From contig JAHBVU010000020.1 in the NCBI GenBank assembly GCA_019637315.1, positions 1 through 64,000 on the forward strand: a stretch of 64,000 bases of DNA, written 5' to 3'. This DNA is from Gemmatimonadales bacterium (GTDB lineage: Bacteria; Gemmatimonadota; Gemmatimonadetes; Gemmatimonadales; GWC2-71-9). Numbering within the stretch: position 1 is the first letter of the stretch; the number at the start of each line of letters is the position of its first letter. Positions 16,671-27,162 of the stretch are shown one piece after another. The position numbers and the translations under genes are program-made. Under the pieces are notes generated by a model. It had not been told where the DNA came from and ran no database searches. It saw nothing but the letters and a program-made list of their open reading frames with translations.

Positions 16671-16850
16671 CGAACGTGTTGGCACAAGCGAGTACCTAGC
16701 GGTCGATCGTCGTGAAGTCGCGCAAGTGCTCCAGTCGCGGAATGCGCGGAACCACGGCTCAGCTCCTGTCTTGACTCTTCCGTCGTTCCTGTGGCAGCTT
16801 GATTGTCGTGAGCAGCTCGAGTAACGCGTTGCTGCCTCTCAGGAGATCAT

Positions 16851-17312
16851 ATGGATGAGAAATCGCTCTTCTCTGGATTCTGGACCCAGGAGTCGAGGAC
16901 CACTCGTAACGTACTGGCGAGGATACCTGAAGGGTCTTACTACCGTCCCGATCCCAAGTCGCGCACAGCACAGGAGATTGCCTGGCAAATCGTATGTGAA
17001 GAGAGGATGATCATCGACACCCTCGAAACCGGCAAGTTCGAATGGTCACCGCTTGCTATGCCCGCGACGATGCGGGAGGTGCTCGAGGCGTACGACAATC
17101 ACAGTGCCGGCATGGCCCAGCGATGGAACGCTCTCCCGTCAGAGCGGTGGGAGGGCTCGCTCGAGTTCCTCGGTCGAGAACGGCCTGCCGCGCCGATGGC
17201 CTGGAGCTTTCTCTTCGACATTGTGCATCATCGCGGTCAGATCACGACGTACCTGCGGCCGATGGGATCAACGGTGCCCCAGATTTACGGACCGAGCGCC
17301 GACGAGCCATGA
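16851..17312 (+). CDS. DinB-family protein
   Basis: A 153-residue four-helix-bundle protein of the DinB/YfiT superfamily. The metal ligands expected in this fold are visible: His/Glu in AQEIAWQIVCEERMI and the HH of FDIVHHRGQITTYLRPMG. Many such proteins are thiol-dependent S-transferases (bacillithiol, mycothiol) or have unknown roles. AGGAG lies six bases before the ATG. A 180-base gap upstream shows nothing I can name. Confidence 0.82.
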   Translation: MDEKSLFSGFWTQESRTTRNVLARIPEGSYYRPDPKSRTAQEIAWQIVCEERMIIDTLETGKFEWSPLAMPATMREVLEAYDNHSAGMAQRWNALPSERWEGSLEFLGRERPAAPMAWSFLFDIVHHRGQITTYLRPMGSTVPQIYGPSADEP

Positions 17313-17384
17313 GCCTATCGCGAATCGGCTGCGCCTCGTACGACCAGTCGTGATGAACGCTCTCACCCTTGAGAAGGCGGCAGC

Positions 17385-17882
17385 ATGAGATCGGAGCTCA
17401 ACAAAGCGCGCGTTCTCGGCCTGACAGATGGCGAGTACGCCGGACAGCCTGGGGTGCTGCATGATCGGTTCCTCATCACCGGCCAGGAAACCAGTGGGCG
17501 CTTTGCCTTGGTGGAGCATCTGCTGCCTCCGCGGGCGCTTGCGGCGCCGTTGCACAGACACAGCAACGAGGACGAGTACAGCTTCGTGCTCGAAGGCACC
17601 GTCGGCGCACTGCTCGGTGAGGAGGAGGTGTACGGCAAGGCAGGGGAACTCATCTTCAAGCCCCGGGGTCAGTGGCATACGTTCTGGAATGCTGGGGATA
17701 CCCCAGCCCGCATTCTCGAGATCATCTCTCCTGGTGGTTTCGAGCAGGCGTTTCGCGACCTGGACGCACTCGGCGGCAACCTGACCCCTGAAGCGGTTGC
17801 GGCCATCGCCCAGCGCTACGCGGTGGACGTGGATTTCGAGGGTACCGGCCCTATCGCCGAGCGGCACGGCTTGTCGATGTAG
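17385..17882 (+). CDS. Cupin-domain protein
   Basis: A 165-residue single-domain cupin. Motif 1 is present as HRHSNEDEYSFVLEGTV with the His/His/Glu metal ligands, and motif 2 as PRGQWHTFWNAGDTPARIL with the second His. It may be a small dioxygenase, an isomerase or a ligand-binding protein; nothing adjacent decides this. It follows the DinB gene by 72 bases in the same direction, so the two could share a transcript. Confidence 0.85.
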   Translation: MRSELNKARVLGLTDGEYAGQPGVLHDRFLITGQETSGRFALVEHLLPPRALAAPLHRHSNEDEYSFVLEGTVGALLGEEEVYGKAGELIFKPRGQWHTFWNAGDTPARILEIISPGGFEQAFRDLDALGGNLTPEAVAAIAQRYAVDVDFEGTGPIAERHGLSM

Positions 17883-17990
17883 GGTGGCTCACGAGATCAC
17901 CGCTGGCCATCACACCACGACGTTCGTACCTGGGGATATCCCCGGGTTGCTGCAATCTCGTCTTCATTCCTACTTGAGGCTGCGCGATCG

Positions 17991-18890
17991 ATGACGGATC
18001 CAAAATACGTGCTGTTGCTCGCGCTGGTCGCGGTCACGATCGGCTTCACGTACGTCTGGGTCACGGCGGTTCGGCGGGCGCATGGGTCCTTCACCTTCCC
18101 GGCCGCTCGGCAGCTGCTGGTGGGCGCCGTAACCAATTTCTTCGACACCTTGGGTATCGGGTCGTTTGCGCCGACCACGGCGTGGTTTCGCTTTACTCGC
18201 TCCGTTCCGGACGAGAAGATCCCCGGCACGCTCAATGTAGGCCATACCCTCCCAACCATCGCGCAGGCGCTGATCTACATCCAGATCGTCGAGGTGGAGT
18301 TTACCACGATGGCCGTTCTCATCCTGGCGGCGGTCGTCGGGTCGTGGACCGGTGCCGGATTCGTGGTGCGATGGCCTCGGCGACGGATCCAGTGGGGTAT
18401 GGGCATTGCGCTACTGGTCGCTGCCGTGCTCTTCCTGATGCGGAACCTCGATCTCGGACCAGGTGGCGGGACGGCGCTGGAACTGCGCGGCACCCTGCTT
18501 GGGATCGGAATCGTCGGGAACTTCGTGCTTGGTGCGCTGATGACACTGGGTATCGGACTCTACGCCCCGTGCCTGATCATGATCAGTCTGCTGGGCATGA
18601 ACCCCATTGCCGCCTTTCCGATCATGATGGGGTCGTGCGCGTTCCTGATGCCGATTGCCAGCCTCCGATTCATCCGGGTCGATCGGTACGAGATCCGGTC
18701 GGCGGTAGGCCTCGCCGTCGGCGGCATCCCCGCCGTGCTCCTCGCTGCCTACATCGTCAAATCGCTGCCACTCACGGCGCTGCGCTGGCTGGTGATGATC
18801 GTCGTGCTCTACGCAGCGATCACGATGCTGCGGGCGGCTGCGCGCGCGGAACCCGAAAGTGATACGGCAGGCCCCCCCACGAACGAATGA
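17991..18890 (+). CDS. TauE/SafE-family sulfite/organosulfonate exporter
   Basis: A 299-residue membrane protein with about eight hydrophobic helices and the internal repeat typical of PF01925 (VGAVTNFFDTLGIGSFAPTTA near the N-terminus; GTLLGIGIVGNFVLGALMTLGIGLYAP in the second half). Relatives export sulfite, sulfoacetate or taurine breakdown products, but many are uncharacterised. The 179 bases after it, before the next converging gene, show no feature. Confidence 0.88.
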   Translation: MTDPKYVLLLALVAVTIGFTYVWVTAVRRAHGSFTFPAARQLLVGAVTNFFDTLGIGSFAPTTAWFRFTRSVPDEKIPGTLNVGHTLPTIAQALIYIQIVEVEFTTMAVLILAAVVGSWTGAGFVVRWPRRRIQWGMGIALLVAAVLFLMRNLDLGPGGGTALELRGTLLGIGIVGNFVLGALMTLGIGLYAPCLIMISLLGMNPIAAFPIMMGSCAFLMPIASLRFIRVDRYEIRSAVGLAVGGIPAVLLAAYIVKSLPLTALRWLVMIVVLYAAITMLRAAARAEPESDTAGPPTNE

Positions 18891-19069
18891 ACGAGGGTCC
18901 TGCCCGACCAGTGGCATATCGGGCGGCTGCGCGCGGCCTTGCGGGAGTCGACGCGCCCGCTCTTGGATACGAATGCGTACAGTGGCGGCGTCGGAGAGGG
19001 CCACCCTTGTCGTATCCGACGCCAGGGGAGTTGAACGGTCAGGGACACTCCAGGGCGCGAGATCCGCTC

Positions 19070-19540
19070 TCACGCTCCCGGGAGTTCGACCTGCGGAAAG
19101 AGCGTTCGGATCGTTCGCCGGGGTTGGGGCATGATCATCTCCACCTTCTTGTCCGCCGGAACAAAGATCACGATCCAGAATATCTCCGGTATCTGAGCAT
19201 GACGCGATGCACGAACATAGACCTTGGCGCCGCCACCCTCGGGATGATCGAACATCTGCTCCCCGATCACCGCTACTTCGGGGCCCATGTCCCGTAAAAT
19301 TGCATTACCGGCCTCGCGTAAGCCACGCGGGCTTTCGAACATCTCACGCAGCGTTGATCCGGCATGTGGCCAGACCTGCTCCGCATTCGCGGTGAGATAC
19401 CAGGTCAGGACCTGGCGTGGCAACGCCATGCCGTCCCTGGCGTTCGTTTGCGCAGCAAGCTTATGGCTTGACGGCATGGCCGAGATGATAGCCGCGCATA
19501 GTACGGCGCCTGAAAGTCGGAGCGCTGTCGAAGGTCGCAT
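19070..19540 (-). CDS. Small exported protein of unknown function
   Basis: From the ATG at 19540 the product has 156 residues with an N-terminal signal peptide (LSGAVLCAAIISAMPSSHKLAAQ, cleavage likely after LAAQ). The mature part contains QVLTWYLTANAEQVWPHAG, an internal MGPEVAVIGEQMF and a strand-rich end (KVYVRASRHAQIPEIFWIVIFVPADKKVEMI), looking like a small alpha+beta fold. I do not recognise the family. In-frame sequence continues upstream to 19822 but lacks a ribosome site and is arginine/serine-rich, so I rejected it. Confidence 0.65.
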   Translation of the reverse strand: MRPSTALRLSGAVLCAAIISAMPSSHKLAAQTNARDGMALPRQVLTWYLTANAEQVWPHAGSTLREMFESPRGLREAGNAILRDMGPEVAVIGEQMFDHPEGGGAKVYVRASRHAQIPEIFWIVIFVPADKKVEMIMPQPRRTIRTLFPQVELPGA

Positions 19541-19928
19541 GGGGGGATCCTGTGAAGTCGGAGATAGTCTCGGGGTCCCGCAGAGCCCAGAGACCGGCGT
19601 TCGACTAACGTCGCTCCTCGCCGTACGTGCGTCAAGAGAAGTTCCGGTCGAATGGGCGCCAGGCAGACTCCGGCGGGCTCGCGATACAGGTCTGCCGCGG
19701 TCGCGTCCCCCTTCCGGAGAGTCGGCGGTGCCGTCATGTTGGAGGAACATCTGCGAAAGCGATGGACTCAGGGGTTCGACTGGTGGTTCCTGCACTCGAG
19801 GTGTTGACATGAAAGACCGCAATCCTGGTCGACAACCCGGTCCGGTTCGGCGTGACTAGGCAATATCAGGTCTACGCCGAGATGTACAGCATCGACTCGA
19901 TCTTCAGTGACCCTGCCGAGGCGAGAGC
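19541..19928. other. Divergent intergenic region, nothing recognised
   Basis: These 388 bases separate the small exported protein from the esterase read in the opposite direction. Both promoters should lie here. I see no clear sigma70 promoter, repeat or RNA. The open frames in it have no signal of being genes. Confidence 0.5.
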
Positions 19929-21299
19929 ATGGCTGCTAAGGTGACGCGGACGCGGCGCATCTGGGCCTTGTCCTGGGTCGGGGTGGCGTTCGGGCTACTG
20001 TGGCTGGCGTTAGCGGTCGTGGCCAGCTTCCGCTACACCGGACGTGACGGGCGGATCGATGCTGTCCGGCAATACTGGGACGTGATGGCGTTGCCCGGAA
20101 GCGAGCTGTCGCTGCCGATGATCGTCGTTGCCGCGGTCGTTCTGCTGGTGCTGCTGGCTGTTGGTGCGCATCGGTCGAGGGCGGGTGGCGCGGGTGTCGC
20201 ACTGACGCTGGCTGCTGTGGCACTCTTGGCTTTGAGCCTCGCACGGGCCGGCGGCGAGCCAGGCCGGATCCAGCGCACGCTCGAAGGGGGGCTGGGTGCT
20301 GCCTTCCTGGACGAGATTCCTCCGGAGCGCCGAACCGGGGCAACCGCGCCGCTCCGGTTTTCCGAGTGGGCCAGGCCTCTGAACTTCGACACGCAGGGCA
20401 TCGAGACCATTGCCGACATCCCGTACGGCGCGTACGGTGAGCGTAACCAGCTCGATCTGTTGCGGGCTGCCGACAACGCGGGAACAGGGCGCCCCGTGCT
20501 GTTGCACATGCATGGGGGCGGGTATGCCTTCGGTCGCAAGAACCTGTCGGCCCTGCCGCTGTTGCATCGGATGGCGCGGGCCGGCTGGATCGTCGTGACG
20601 ATCAACTATCGGTTGGCGCCCGAGGCGCGCTGGCCGGCGCCGCTGGTCGATGCCAAGCTGGCAGTGGCCTGGATTCGGCAGCACATCGCCGAGTACGGCG
20701 GCGACCCCGCCTTCATCGTTGCCACAGGCGGTTCAGCCGGAGGCAATCTGAGCTTGTTCCTTGCGTTGAAGGCAGGCGAGAGGGATCTGCAGCCCGGCTT
20801 CGAGGACGTCGATACGCGGATCCAGGCTGCGGTTCCGTACTACGCCGGCTTGGAAGACTATGACTTTGCCAATCTCGGTGACCTGCTCGTCAACCACCTG
20901 CGCAACAATGTGCTGCCGGCCGAGCGCCGTGACGATCCTGCGGCCTGGGCCGAGCTGCTGCCGGCCACCTTCATGCACGCTGCCGCACCGCCGGTGCTGA
21001 TTGTAACTGGTACGCACGACGCGCTGGCGCTGATCGAAGGCGCGCGCCAGTTTGCGGCGCGCTTGCAGGCCGTCTCTCAGTCGCCCGTGCTGCTGGCGGA
21101 GGTGCACGGCGGCTTTCATGGCTTCGATGATACCGCCTCGCTGCGTACCCAGGCTGTGGCGCGTGGCGTCCACCAGTTCCTCGAGCATGTGTACGCCCGG
21201 TGGCAGTCAGTCGCTGCCGGCACCTCGCCGCCTGCGGCTGCCGGTGGTGGCGCAGCCGGGATGAGCCAATCTGGAGGGAACTCGCGCGTGACGAGATGA
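19929..21299 (+). CDS. Membrane-anchored HSL-family esterase
   Basis: A 456-residue protein with three membrane helices in residues 10-105 followed by an alpha/beta hydrolase of the hormone-sensitive-lipase type. The oxyanion motif HMHGGGYAFG, the nucleophile elbow GGSAGGN, the acid in GTHDALAL and the His in GGFHGFDD are all present. The C-terminus is a Gly/Ala/Ser-rich tail. The catalytic domain probably sits outside the membrane. It acts on acyl esters by family; the physiological substrate is unknown. The next gene follows by 22 bases. Confidence 0.88.
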   Translation: MAAKVTRTRRIWALSWVGVAFGLLWLALAVVASFRYTGRDGRIDAVRQYWDVMALPGSELSLPMIVVAAVVLLVLLAVGAHRSRAGGAGVALTLAAVALLALSLARAGGEPGRIQRTLEGGLGAAFLDEIPPERRTGATAPLRFSEWARPLNFDTQGIETIADIPYGAYGERNQLDLLRAADNAGTGRPVLLHMHGGGYAFGRKNLSALPLLHRMARAGWIVVTINYRLAPEARWPAPLVDAKLAVAWIRQHIAEYGGDPAFIVATGGSAGGNLSLFLALKAGERDLQPGFEDVDTRIQAAVPYYAGLEDYDFANLGDLLVNHLRNNVLPAERRDDPAAWAELLPATFMHAAAPPVLIVTGTHDALALIEGARQFAARLQAVSQSPVLLAEVHGGFHGFDDTASLRTQAVARGVHQFLEHVYARWQSVAAGTSPPAAAGGGAAGMSQSGGNSRVTR

Positions 21300-21321
21300 G
21301 CCTTACAAGGATTCTCTCGTC

Positions 21322-23700
21322 ATGCGCCGTTTGTTGGTCGCCTTCGGCTTACTGGCCGCCTGTTCGTCATCTCCCACTACTCCAGCACCTGCGCCGCCGC
21401 CGCCGCCGCCACCTCCTCCGCCCCCAGCCGCGGTGGCCTCCGTGGCGGTCGAGCCTGGCACGGCTTCGGTCGTGCCTGGCGGGACCGTCACGCTGACGGC
21501 AACGCCACGGGATGCGGGTGGAGCCGCGTTGCAGGGTCGGACGGTGACTTGGGCCACCAGCAACGCGACGATTGCGAGCGTCTCCAGTGCCGGGGTGGTC
21601 ACCGGTGTGGCGGCAGGGGGCCCGGTGACGATCACCGCGACCAGCGAGGGTCAGAGCGGATCGGCCCAGGTCACGGTCACCCCGCCCCCGGTCGCGACGG
21701 TGGCCGTTGCGCCGGGAACCAGCGCCCTCACCATAGGTGCCACGGCCACACTCGTCGCGACGGTACGGGATGCCGCCGGTGCGCCCCTGACGGGTCGCAC
21801 GGTCAGCTGGGCCTCGAGCAACGAGGAGGTGGCGACGGTCTCCGAGACGGGCCTCGTCACCGCGGTCGCTATTGGTGGACCAGTGACGATCACGGCGACG
21901 AGTGAGGGCGTCAACGGAACCGCGCAAGTGACGGTTGAGCCTGTTGCATCGGCCTCCTGGGCTTCCAGCACCGAGGCACGAATCAGCACGATCGATCCCG
22001 TCATCAGCTTCTCGGCGTTCTCGGGTGTGGTGGTGGGGACGGATGGCAGCGCGCTCGCCACCAGCCAGACGCAAGTATTCGAGCGGGCGGCCAACGGAGC
22101 CTGGAACACGACCGGCACGACGCTGCCCGGGATCGGCGCCGTGATCAGTGCGCACATCGATCCGGCCGGTCGCGGGTGGGTCAGCGGAACCAATGGGGTA
22201 CTGTACCGTCGCACGGCACCCGGAGTCTGGGTTCAGGAGGTGACGGGTACCAGCTCTCAGGCCATCTATGCGGTTGCCATTCGCGCGGACGGCAGCGGGG
22301 TCGCGGTCGGGAATCCCGGGGGCACGATCCGGATGCGCAGCGCAGCGGGTGTCTGGAGTGCGGCGGCCTCAGGGACCTCCGCCCTGCTGGGGAGCGTTGC
22401 AGTCGGAGGCCCAAGCTTTGCGCTTGCTGCAGGTACACCGATAACCAGTACAGCGGGGACCGTGCTTCGCTGGAACGGTACTGCCTGGGCAGCGCTCGCG
22501 CTCCCAGTCAGTCCGTTCCGGCCCCGCCACATCGTCCTGGTGAGTGATACCGAGGCCTACATCACGGGCGTCTCCGGCGGGGCGGTTGGTACGGACAACA
22601 GGGTCGTGATTCTCCGCTGGAACGGTACGGCGCTTACGGTTCTGCACCAGGGTCCGGTCACCCCCTGGATCAACATCGCAAGTGCCACTCGCTGCCCGAA
22701 TGGCGCCATCTATGTCGCCGAGTCGTTCGGTCGGATCCTCCGCGTCGCTGGGGGAACGGTCGAGGAGTTCGTCGCCCCGCGGGCCCTCTATGCCGACTTT
22801 GCCGCGATCCTCTGCGAACCCGACAATCGCCTGGTGGTGGCTGTCGATGCATTCGAGCGCTTGGTGCTTCGGCAGGCCGGGAGCGGGTGGGAGACGCTCC
22901 GCTGGCTGCCTGATCTGACGACGGTTGCGCTCGGCGGTGGGGGCAACGAGGTGATGGCGACGAACGGCAGCGTCGCGCGGCGGGCGGGCGGGCAGTGGGT
23001 CCGCAACGGCCGGCCGCGGACCAGCATCCCGACCCAGGGCGTGGCATCGAAACTCTGGGCTTCTGGCACCAGCGCCGTGATCGGTGGCGAACCTGCCGGT
23101 CACTTCACAGGCACGGAATGGGTCTGGGGGCCGGACGTGCCAGCCCGAGGGGCGCAGGCCATTTGGGGCGCCTCGCCGACGCAAGTCTTTGCTGTGGGGC
23201 AGGCCGGTGTGATCGACGTGTTCAATGGCGCAGCATGGAGTACGACGCCGATTCCGGCCGGTGGCCCGTCCGCGCTGACGCGACTCCGCGGCGCAGGAGG
23301 CTTTGCCCTCGGCCATGGTGGTGCTGCGCCGTCCGGAGTCCAATGGAACGGAACCTCTTGGAGCGTCTTTGCCGCAACGCCCCCCGGCGGTTGGGGTGAG
23401 ATCGAGGTCTTTTCGTCTACTGACGTGATCAACGTCAACGCGTCAGGTATCGCCGCGTGGAACGGCGCCAGCTGGACCTTGCGACCCAATTCTGCCGTCA
23501 CCGGGACCATTCGTGCTGTCGTGGCCCGATCGGCGAACGACGTTTACGTGTTTCGGGACGCCGATATTCTCCACTACAACGGCGCCACGCTTGCTACGGT
23601 GGGAACGGTGAACGGAACTGTGCGCGCGGCAGCGCGTCATGGCAACGAGGTGATCGCCGTAGGCGATGGCGGCTTGGTCCTGCGGGCGACGCTGCCGTGA
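21322..23700 (+). CDS. BIG2 lipoprotein with propeller-like C-terminus
   Basis: A 792-residue surface lipoprotein: signal LLVAFGLLAAC with Cys at about 14, a polyproline linker of eleven Pro, two BIG2 (Ig-like) domains (about 35-115 and 118-205; each with VSWASSNEEVATVSETGLVTAV-like strands), then about 580 residues of repeated strands such as WNGTAWAALALP, WNGTALTVLH and WNGTSWSVFA. The repeats suggest a beta-propeller. Such proteins bind surfaces or ligands outside the cell. It shares its plan with the two lipoproteins at 27.2-31.2 kb. Confidence 0.82.
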   Translation: MRRLLVAFGLLAACSSSPTTPAPAPPPPPPPPPPPAAVASVAVEPGTASVVPGGTVTLTATPRDAGGAALQGRTVTWATSNATIASVSSAGVVTGVAAGGPVTITATSEGQSGSAQVTVTPPPVATVAVAPGTSALTIGATATLVATVRDAAGAPLTGRTVSWASSNEEVATVSETGLVTAVAIGGPVTITATSEGVNGTAQVTVEPVASASWASSTEARISTIDPVISFSAFSGVVVGTDGSALATSQTQVFERAANGAWNTTGTTLPGIGAVISAHIDPAGRGWVSGTNGVLYRRTAPGVWVQEVTGTSSQAIYAVAIRADGSGVAVGNPGGTIRMRSAAGVWSAAASGTSALLGSVAVGGPSFALAAGTPITSTAGTVLRWNGTAWAALALPVSPFRPRHIVLVSDTEAYITGVSGGAVGTDNRVVILRWNGTALTVLHQGPVTPWINIASATRCPNGAIYVAESFGRILRVAGGTVEEFVAPRALYADFAAILCEPDNRLVVAVDAFERLVLRQAGSGWETLRWLPDLTTVALGGGGNEVMATNGSVARRAGGQWVRNGRPRTSIPTQGVASKLWASGTSAVIGGEPAGHFTGTEWVWGPDVPARGAQAIWGASPTQVFAVGQAGVIDVFNGAAWSTTPIPAGGPSALTRLRGAGGFALGHGGAAPSGVQWNGTSWSVFAATPPGGWGEIEVFSSTDVINVNASGIAAWNGASWTLRPNSAVTGTIRAVVARSANDVYVFRDADILHYNGATLATVGTVNGTVRAAARHGNEVIAVGDGGLVLRATLP

Positions 23701-23785
23701 CGGCCTGCGCGGTCGCCATGCGAGGCGCGCCGACCGCCCTCCCATGAGTCATGGCGAAGTTCGATCTCAGCGACAGCGGGTAGAC

Positions 23786-24511
23786 TTATGATACCGCCTG
23801 CCGATCCGGGTTCGCGCTGTCGCTCGCAATCCGGCCGTCCACGAAGTGCACCACGCGGTCGCACCGCGCCGCGAGCCGTTCGTCGTGTGAGACGATGATG
23901 AACGTTGTGTGGTACCGCTCATTGAAGCTGCGCATCAGCTGAAAGACCTTCTCACCCGACTCGCTGTCCAGGTTGCCCGTCGGTTCATCGGCCAGGACCA
24001 GCGGCGGGCGCAGCATCAGCGCGCGCGCAATCGCCACGCGCTGCTGTTGCCCGCCGGACAGGTCGCTCGACAGGTAGTTCGCGCGATCCGACAACCCCAC
24101 CTCATCGAGTAGTTCCGCCGCGCGGGCGGTCATCTCGTCGTTTCGCCTGCCGCGCAGCGCGAGCATCGGCAGCAGCACGTTCTCCAACGCAGTGAACGCC
24201 GTCAGCAGGTGATGGAACTGGAAGACGAACCCGATTCCTTCACCGCGGAGCCGAGTCGTCCCGGCCTCATCCAGCGTGCCCGTGTCCACCCCTCGGTACC
24301 AGAGGCGTCCAGAGGTGGGGGTGTCGAGGAGACCGATCAGGTTGAGCAAGGTGGACTTGCCCGATCCGGACGGGCCGGTGAAGGCAACGAACTCGCCAGC
24401 GTCGATTGCGAGGTCGATGCCGCGCAGCGCGTGCGTCACCACGCGCCCGCCATATGCCTTCGTGACGCCCTGGAGCCTGAGCAGCGGTTCAGCCTCTCCG
24501 TCAGGTGTCAT
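23786..24511 (-). CDS. MacB/LolD-type ABC transporter ATPase
   Basis: A 241-residue ATP-binding subunit with Walker [10 protein letters not shown], the signature [15 protein letters not shown], Walker [12 protein letters not shown] and the H-loop [10 protein letters not shown]. It matches the MacB/LolD class that powers FtsX-type permeases. The ATG at 24511 follows the permease stop by one base, so translation is coupled; an upstream ATG inside the permease is less likely. It is the last gene of a three-gene operon. Confidence 0.92.
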   Translation of the reverse strand: MTPDGEAEPLLRLQGVTKAYGGRVVTHALRGIDLAIDAGEFVAFTGPSGSGKSTLLNLIGLLDTPTSGRLWYRGVDTGTLDEAGTTRLRGEGIGFVFQFHHLLTAFTALENVLLPMLALRGRRNDEMTARAAELLDEVGLSDRANYLSSDLSGGQQQRVAIARALMLRPPLVLADEPTGNLDSESGEKVFQLMRSFNERYHTTFIIVSHDERLAARCDRVVHFVDGRIASDSANPDRQAVS

Positions 24512-24512
24512 C

Positions 24513-25739
24513 TCAGCCGGACCGGATGGCATCGGCAGGATTCATCCGCGCGGCGCGCCGTGCGGGAAGCAGCGCGGAGACCGTACCGACCACGATCGCG
24601 ATCGTGGCAGATCGGAGGTAGAGTGCAGCGTCGAGGTCCACCGGGAAGGTCGGGCTTCCGTCGGGGTTGGTCGATGTCGACGCGAAAAAAGTGCCGAGGC
24701 CCACGCCGATGCCGATGCCGATAGTCGACCCGATGGCGCCGAGGATGGCGCCCTGCGCGAGGAAGATGCGGAGGACCTGCCGGGTCGACGTGCCCGTGGC
24801 TCGGAGGATGCCGATTTCCCGCGACTTCTGAACCACCGACACCGCAAGCACACTGGCAATGCCCAGGGCGACAGCGAGAACGACGAAGGTTTGGATCATG
24901 ATGCTCGAGGCGCTTTGCGAGCGCAGCCCGCGCAGCAGCTGGGCGTTGGTCGTCATCCAGCTGTCGGCGACGAGCCCGGTGCGGCCCACGATCTCCTCGG
25001 CTATGCCGTCCGCAGCATAGATGTCGGCCACGCGGGCTTCGATGCCGGAGGCCCCGCCCTCGATGCGGAACAGGCTCTGGGCCGTGCGCAGCGATGCGAA
25101 GACCCACCGCTCATTGAGGTCCCGGTTGCCGATGTCGAAGATCCCGGCCACGGTATAGGCGGCAAGCATGGAGGCGGTGTCGGCTCCGACCTGCAGCCGC
25201 ACCCGCCCACCCACGCCCACGCCCAGATCGCGGGCGAGCTCCACTCCGATCACTACTTTGAGTCCGTCGAGGTCGAGCCGGCCCGAGACGAGCAGGCTGT
25301 CGAGGGGAACGATCTGCCGGTACGTCTCGGGCTCGATGCCGCGCAGCGCGACGGCATTGGCGCCGCTGCCGCGCATGGCAATCGCGGCGCCGCTGATCGT
25401 AGGCGTGGTTGCCAGCACGCCCGGTACGTTCTCCATGGCTCGCCGGGCCTGCTGCCACTGCACGATGCTCTGCACCCGCTGGGCCGGCCGCTCGATCCGC
25501 ACCTCGCGCACGCCGGCGTCATCCGCGCTGAGCAGGCGCGGCACCTCTTCGCGCGGGCGCACCACGATGTGCGGCTGCGAGCCAAGCGTGGTTGCAATGA
25601 GCCGGCGCTGCAGCCCGCCGATCAGCGCCGACAGGAAGACGATGACCCCGACGCCGACCGCGATGCCGGAAAGTATCAGCGCCGTTTGGGTCCGCCCCTC
25701 GCGCAGGTAGCGAAGTGCGACGATCAGCTCGAACGGCAT
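24513..25739 (-). CDS. FtsX/LolE-type ABC transporter permease
   Basis: A 408-residue permease with the four-helix MacB/FtsX plan: a first helix after [23 protein letters not shown], a large periplasmic MacB-PCD-like domain (about 45-270) and three C-terminal helices ending [18 protein letters not shown], a classic FtsX-family ending. It lies between the membrane fusion protein and the ATPase with almost no spacing. The set resembles MacAB-type machines that move peptides, lipoproteins or macrolides from the periplasmic face. Confidence 0.9.
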   Translation of the reverse strand: MPFELIVALRYLREGRTQTALILSGIAVGVGVIVFLSALIGGLQRRLIATTLGSQPHIVVRPREEVPRLLSADDAGVREVRIERPAQRVQSIVQWQQARRAMENVPGVLATTPTISGAAIAMRGSGANAVALRGIEPETYRQIVPLDSLLVSGRLDLDGLKVVIGVELARDLGVGVGGRVRLQVGADTASMLAAYTVAGIFDIGNRDLNERWVFASLRTAQSLFRIEGGASGIEARVADIYAADGIAEEIVGRTGLVADSWMTTNAQLLRGLRSQSASSIMIQTFVVLAVALGIASVLAVSVVQKSREIGILRATGTSTRQVLRIFLAQGAILGAIGSTIGIGIGVGLGTFFASTSTNPDGSPTFPVDLDAALYLRSATIAIVVGTVSALLPARRAARMNPADAIRSG

Positions 25740-25740
25740 G

Positions 25741-26919
25741 CTAGTTCCTGACGCGAACCCGCGCCCCCGGTTGCACCGACGCGGGCAGTACGAACTCTCC
25801 CTCGACCAGACCGCCCACGACTTCGATATGGGCCTCACCGATGATGCCCACCTCGATCCGGCGTCGCTCGGCCTGACCGCCGTTGTCGACCAGCACCCAG
25901 GGCTCCGGCGTGCCCAGACCCCGCACCGCTGCCCTCGGCACGACCAGCACGTCGGGGCGACTCGCGACCTCGATGTTCACCGACACCGTCATGTCCGGTA
26001 TGAGGTGCGCGGGCGGCTCGCTCACGCTGAACCGGACCTCAACAGTGCCCTGTGCGGGGTCGATCGCGGGTGCGATCCAGGTGATCCGGGCCCCGAAGCG
26101 CTCGGCAGGATAGGCATCGGCGGAGATGAGGGCGCTGGCACCGAGGCGGAGATCCGCGAGGTTGTCCTCGCTCGCGTAGGCAACGATCTCGGGGCTCGCC
26201 GCCGCCGCCAGCTGAAGGAGAGGCTGCCCTGGCGTCGCAACGACGCCAGGGTCCACCAGGCGCGCGATCACCGTCCCGGCCTCAGGCGCCGTGATGCGCG
26301 TGTTTGCGAGCCGAGCCTCAGCTGCCGCAAGGGCTGCCTGCGCTCGTTCCTCCTCGGCGAAGTTTCCGGCGGCCGCCCGGGCCTGGGCGGCGGTGGCAAT
26401 CGCACGGGCGTCCTCGGCCGCCTTCACCGCCGCTTCCACCTCGCGCGTGCTGACTGCGCCTGCCTCGTATAGACGGCGCGTCCGTTCCAAGTCACGCTCG
26501 GCTTGCGCGAGCGCAGTGGCTGCCTGGGTGCGCACCGCCTGCGCCTGTCCGCTTGCGCTCACCAGCGCGGCGCGAGCCTCGGCGACCGCTGCCCGGGCCT
26601 GCGCGTCGTCGAGTTGCACGAGCAGTTGTCCGGCCCGGACTTGCTCGCCCTCGCGAACGAGGACCCGTTGGACGATGCCCGTCGTCGTCGCCCCGACGCT
26701 GGGGCGCGTCGGGGGCCGCACCCGCCCGGTCAGCACCATGACGCGTGTGACGTCACGTCGCTCGACGCGCGTGGCTTCCACGGCATCGGAGCACCCGAGC
26801 ACGAGAGCGAGCGGCGCGGGGGCGAGCGCCAGCAGCGCGAGGAGCCACCATCGACGGCGTCGAGGCCTGATGTCATTGGATACCGCCGCGCGCGGTTGGC
26901 GCGTGGATCTGGGGGTCAT
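25741..26919 (-). CDS. Periplasmic membrane-fusion (HlyD/MacA-type) adaptor
   Basis: A 392-residue adaptor with an N-terminal lipoprotein-like signal (LLALLALAPAPLALVLGCS), a biotinyl-lipoyl hairpin interrupted by a long alanine-rich coiled coil (about 100-200; EARAALVSASGQAQAVRTQA), and barrel and proximal domains toward the C-terminus. First gene of the efflux operon with the permease and ATPase. No outer membrane TolC-type partner is encoded here. The 243-base upstream region is shared with the divergent M23 lipoprotein gene. Confidence 0.9.
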   Translation of the reverse strand: MTPRSTRQPRAAVSNDIRPRRRRWWLLALLALAPAPLALVLGCSDAVEATRVERRDVTRVMVLTGRVRPPTRPSVGATTTGIVQRVLVREGEQVRAGQLLVQLDDAQARAAVAEARAALVSASGQAQAVRTQAATALAQAERDLERTRRLYEAGAVSTREVEAAVKAAEDARAIATAAQARAAAGNFAEEERAQAALAAAEARLANTRITAPEAGTVIARLVDPGVVATPGQPLLQLAAAASPEIVAYASEDNLADLRLGASALISADAYPAERFGARITWIAPAIDPAQGTVEVRFSVSEPPAHLIPDMTVSVNIEVASRPDVLVVPRAAVRGLGTPEPWVLVDNGGQAERRRIEVGIIGEAHIEVVGGLVEGEFVLPASVQPGARVRVRN

Positions 26920-27162
26920 GACACGAATCTAGCCGCGCTGCCTGCTGCCGCGTATCGGCCCCCGACGCTCCGGAGCCGGCTCGGGCTGTACCGGCAGAGC
27001 AGAGGTGACCAGGCTGCGGATGACAGCACGAGTCATGGCCACGGGACGAACGGACTGGGTAACTCGAGGTCGGCCTGGCGGGAAACGCTCCGGTGTTCCG
27101 CCCTTGTCCACTTTGGCGGATGATTGTCGCCGTGAGGGCAACCCTCACTCTGCGAGCCGGCT

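Noticed and set aside
19541-19822. N-terminal extension of the small exported protein
   Set aside because: The extension hides a good signal peptide, lacks a ribosome site and has shadow-like composition.
21400-21430. Short tandem C-rich repeats that could be taken for a regulatory repeat
   Set aside because: They encode the polyproline stalk of a lipoprotein in the correct frame; the same occurs at 27260-27300 and 28645-28670.
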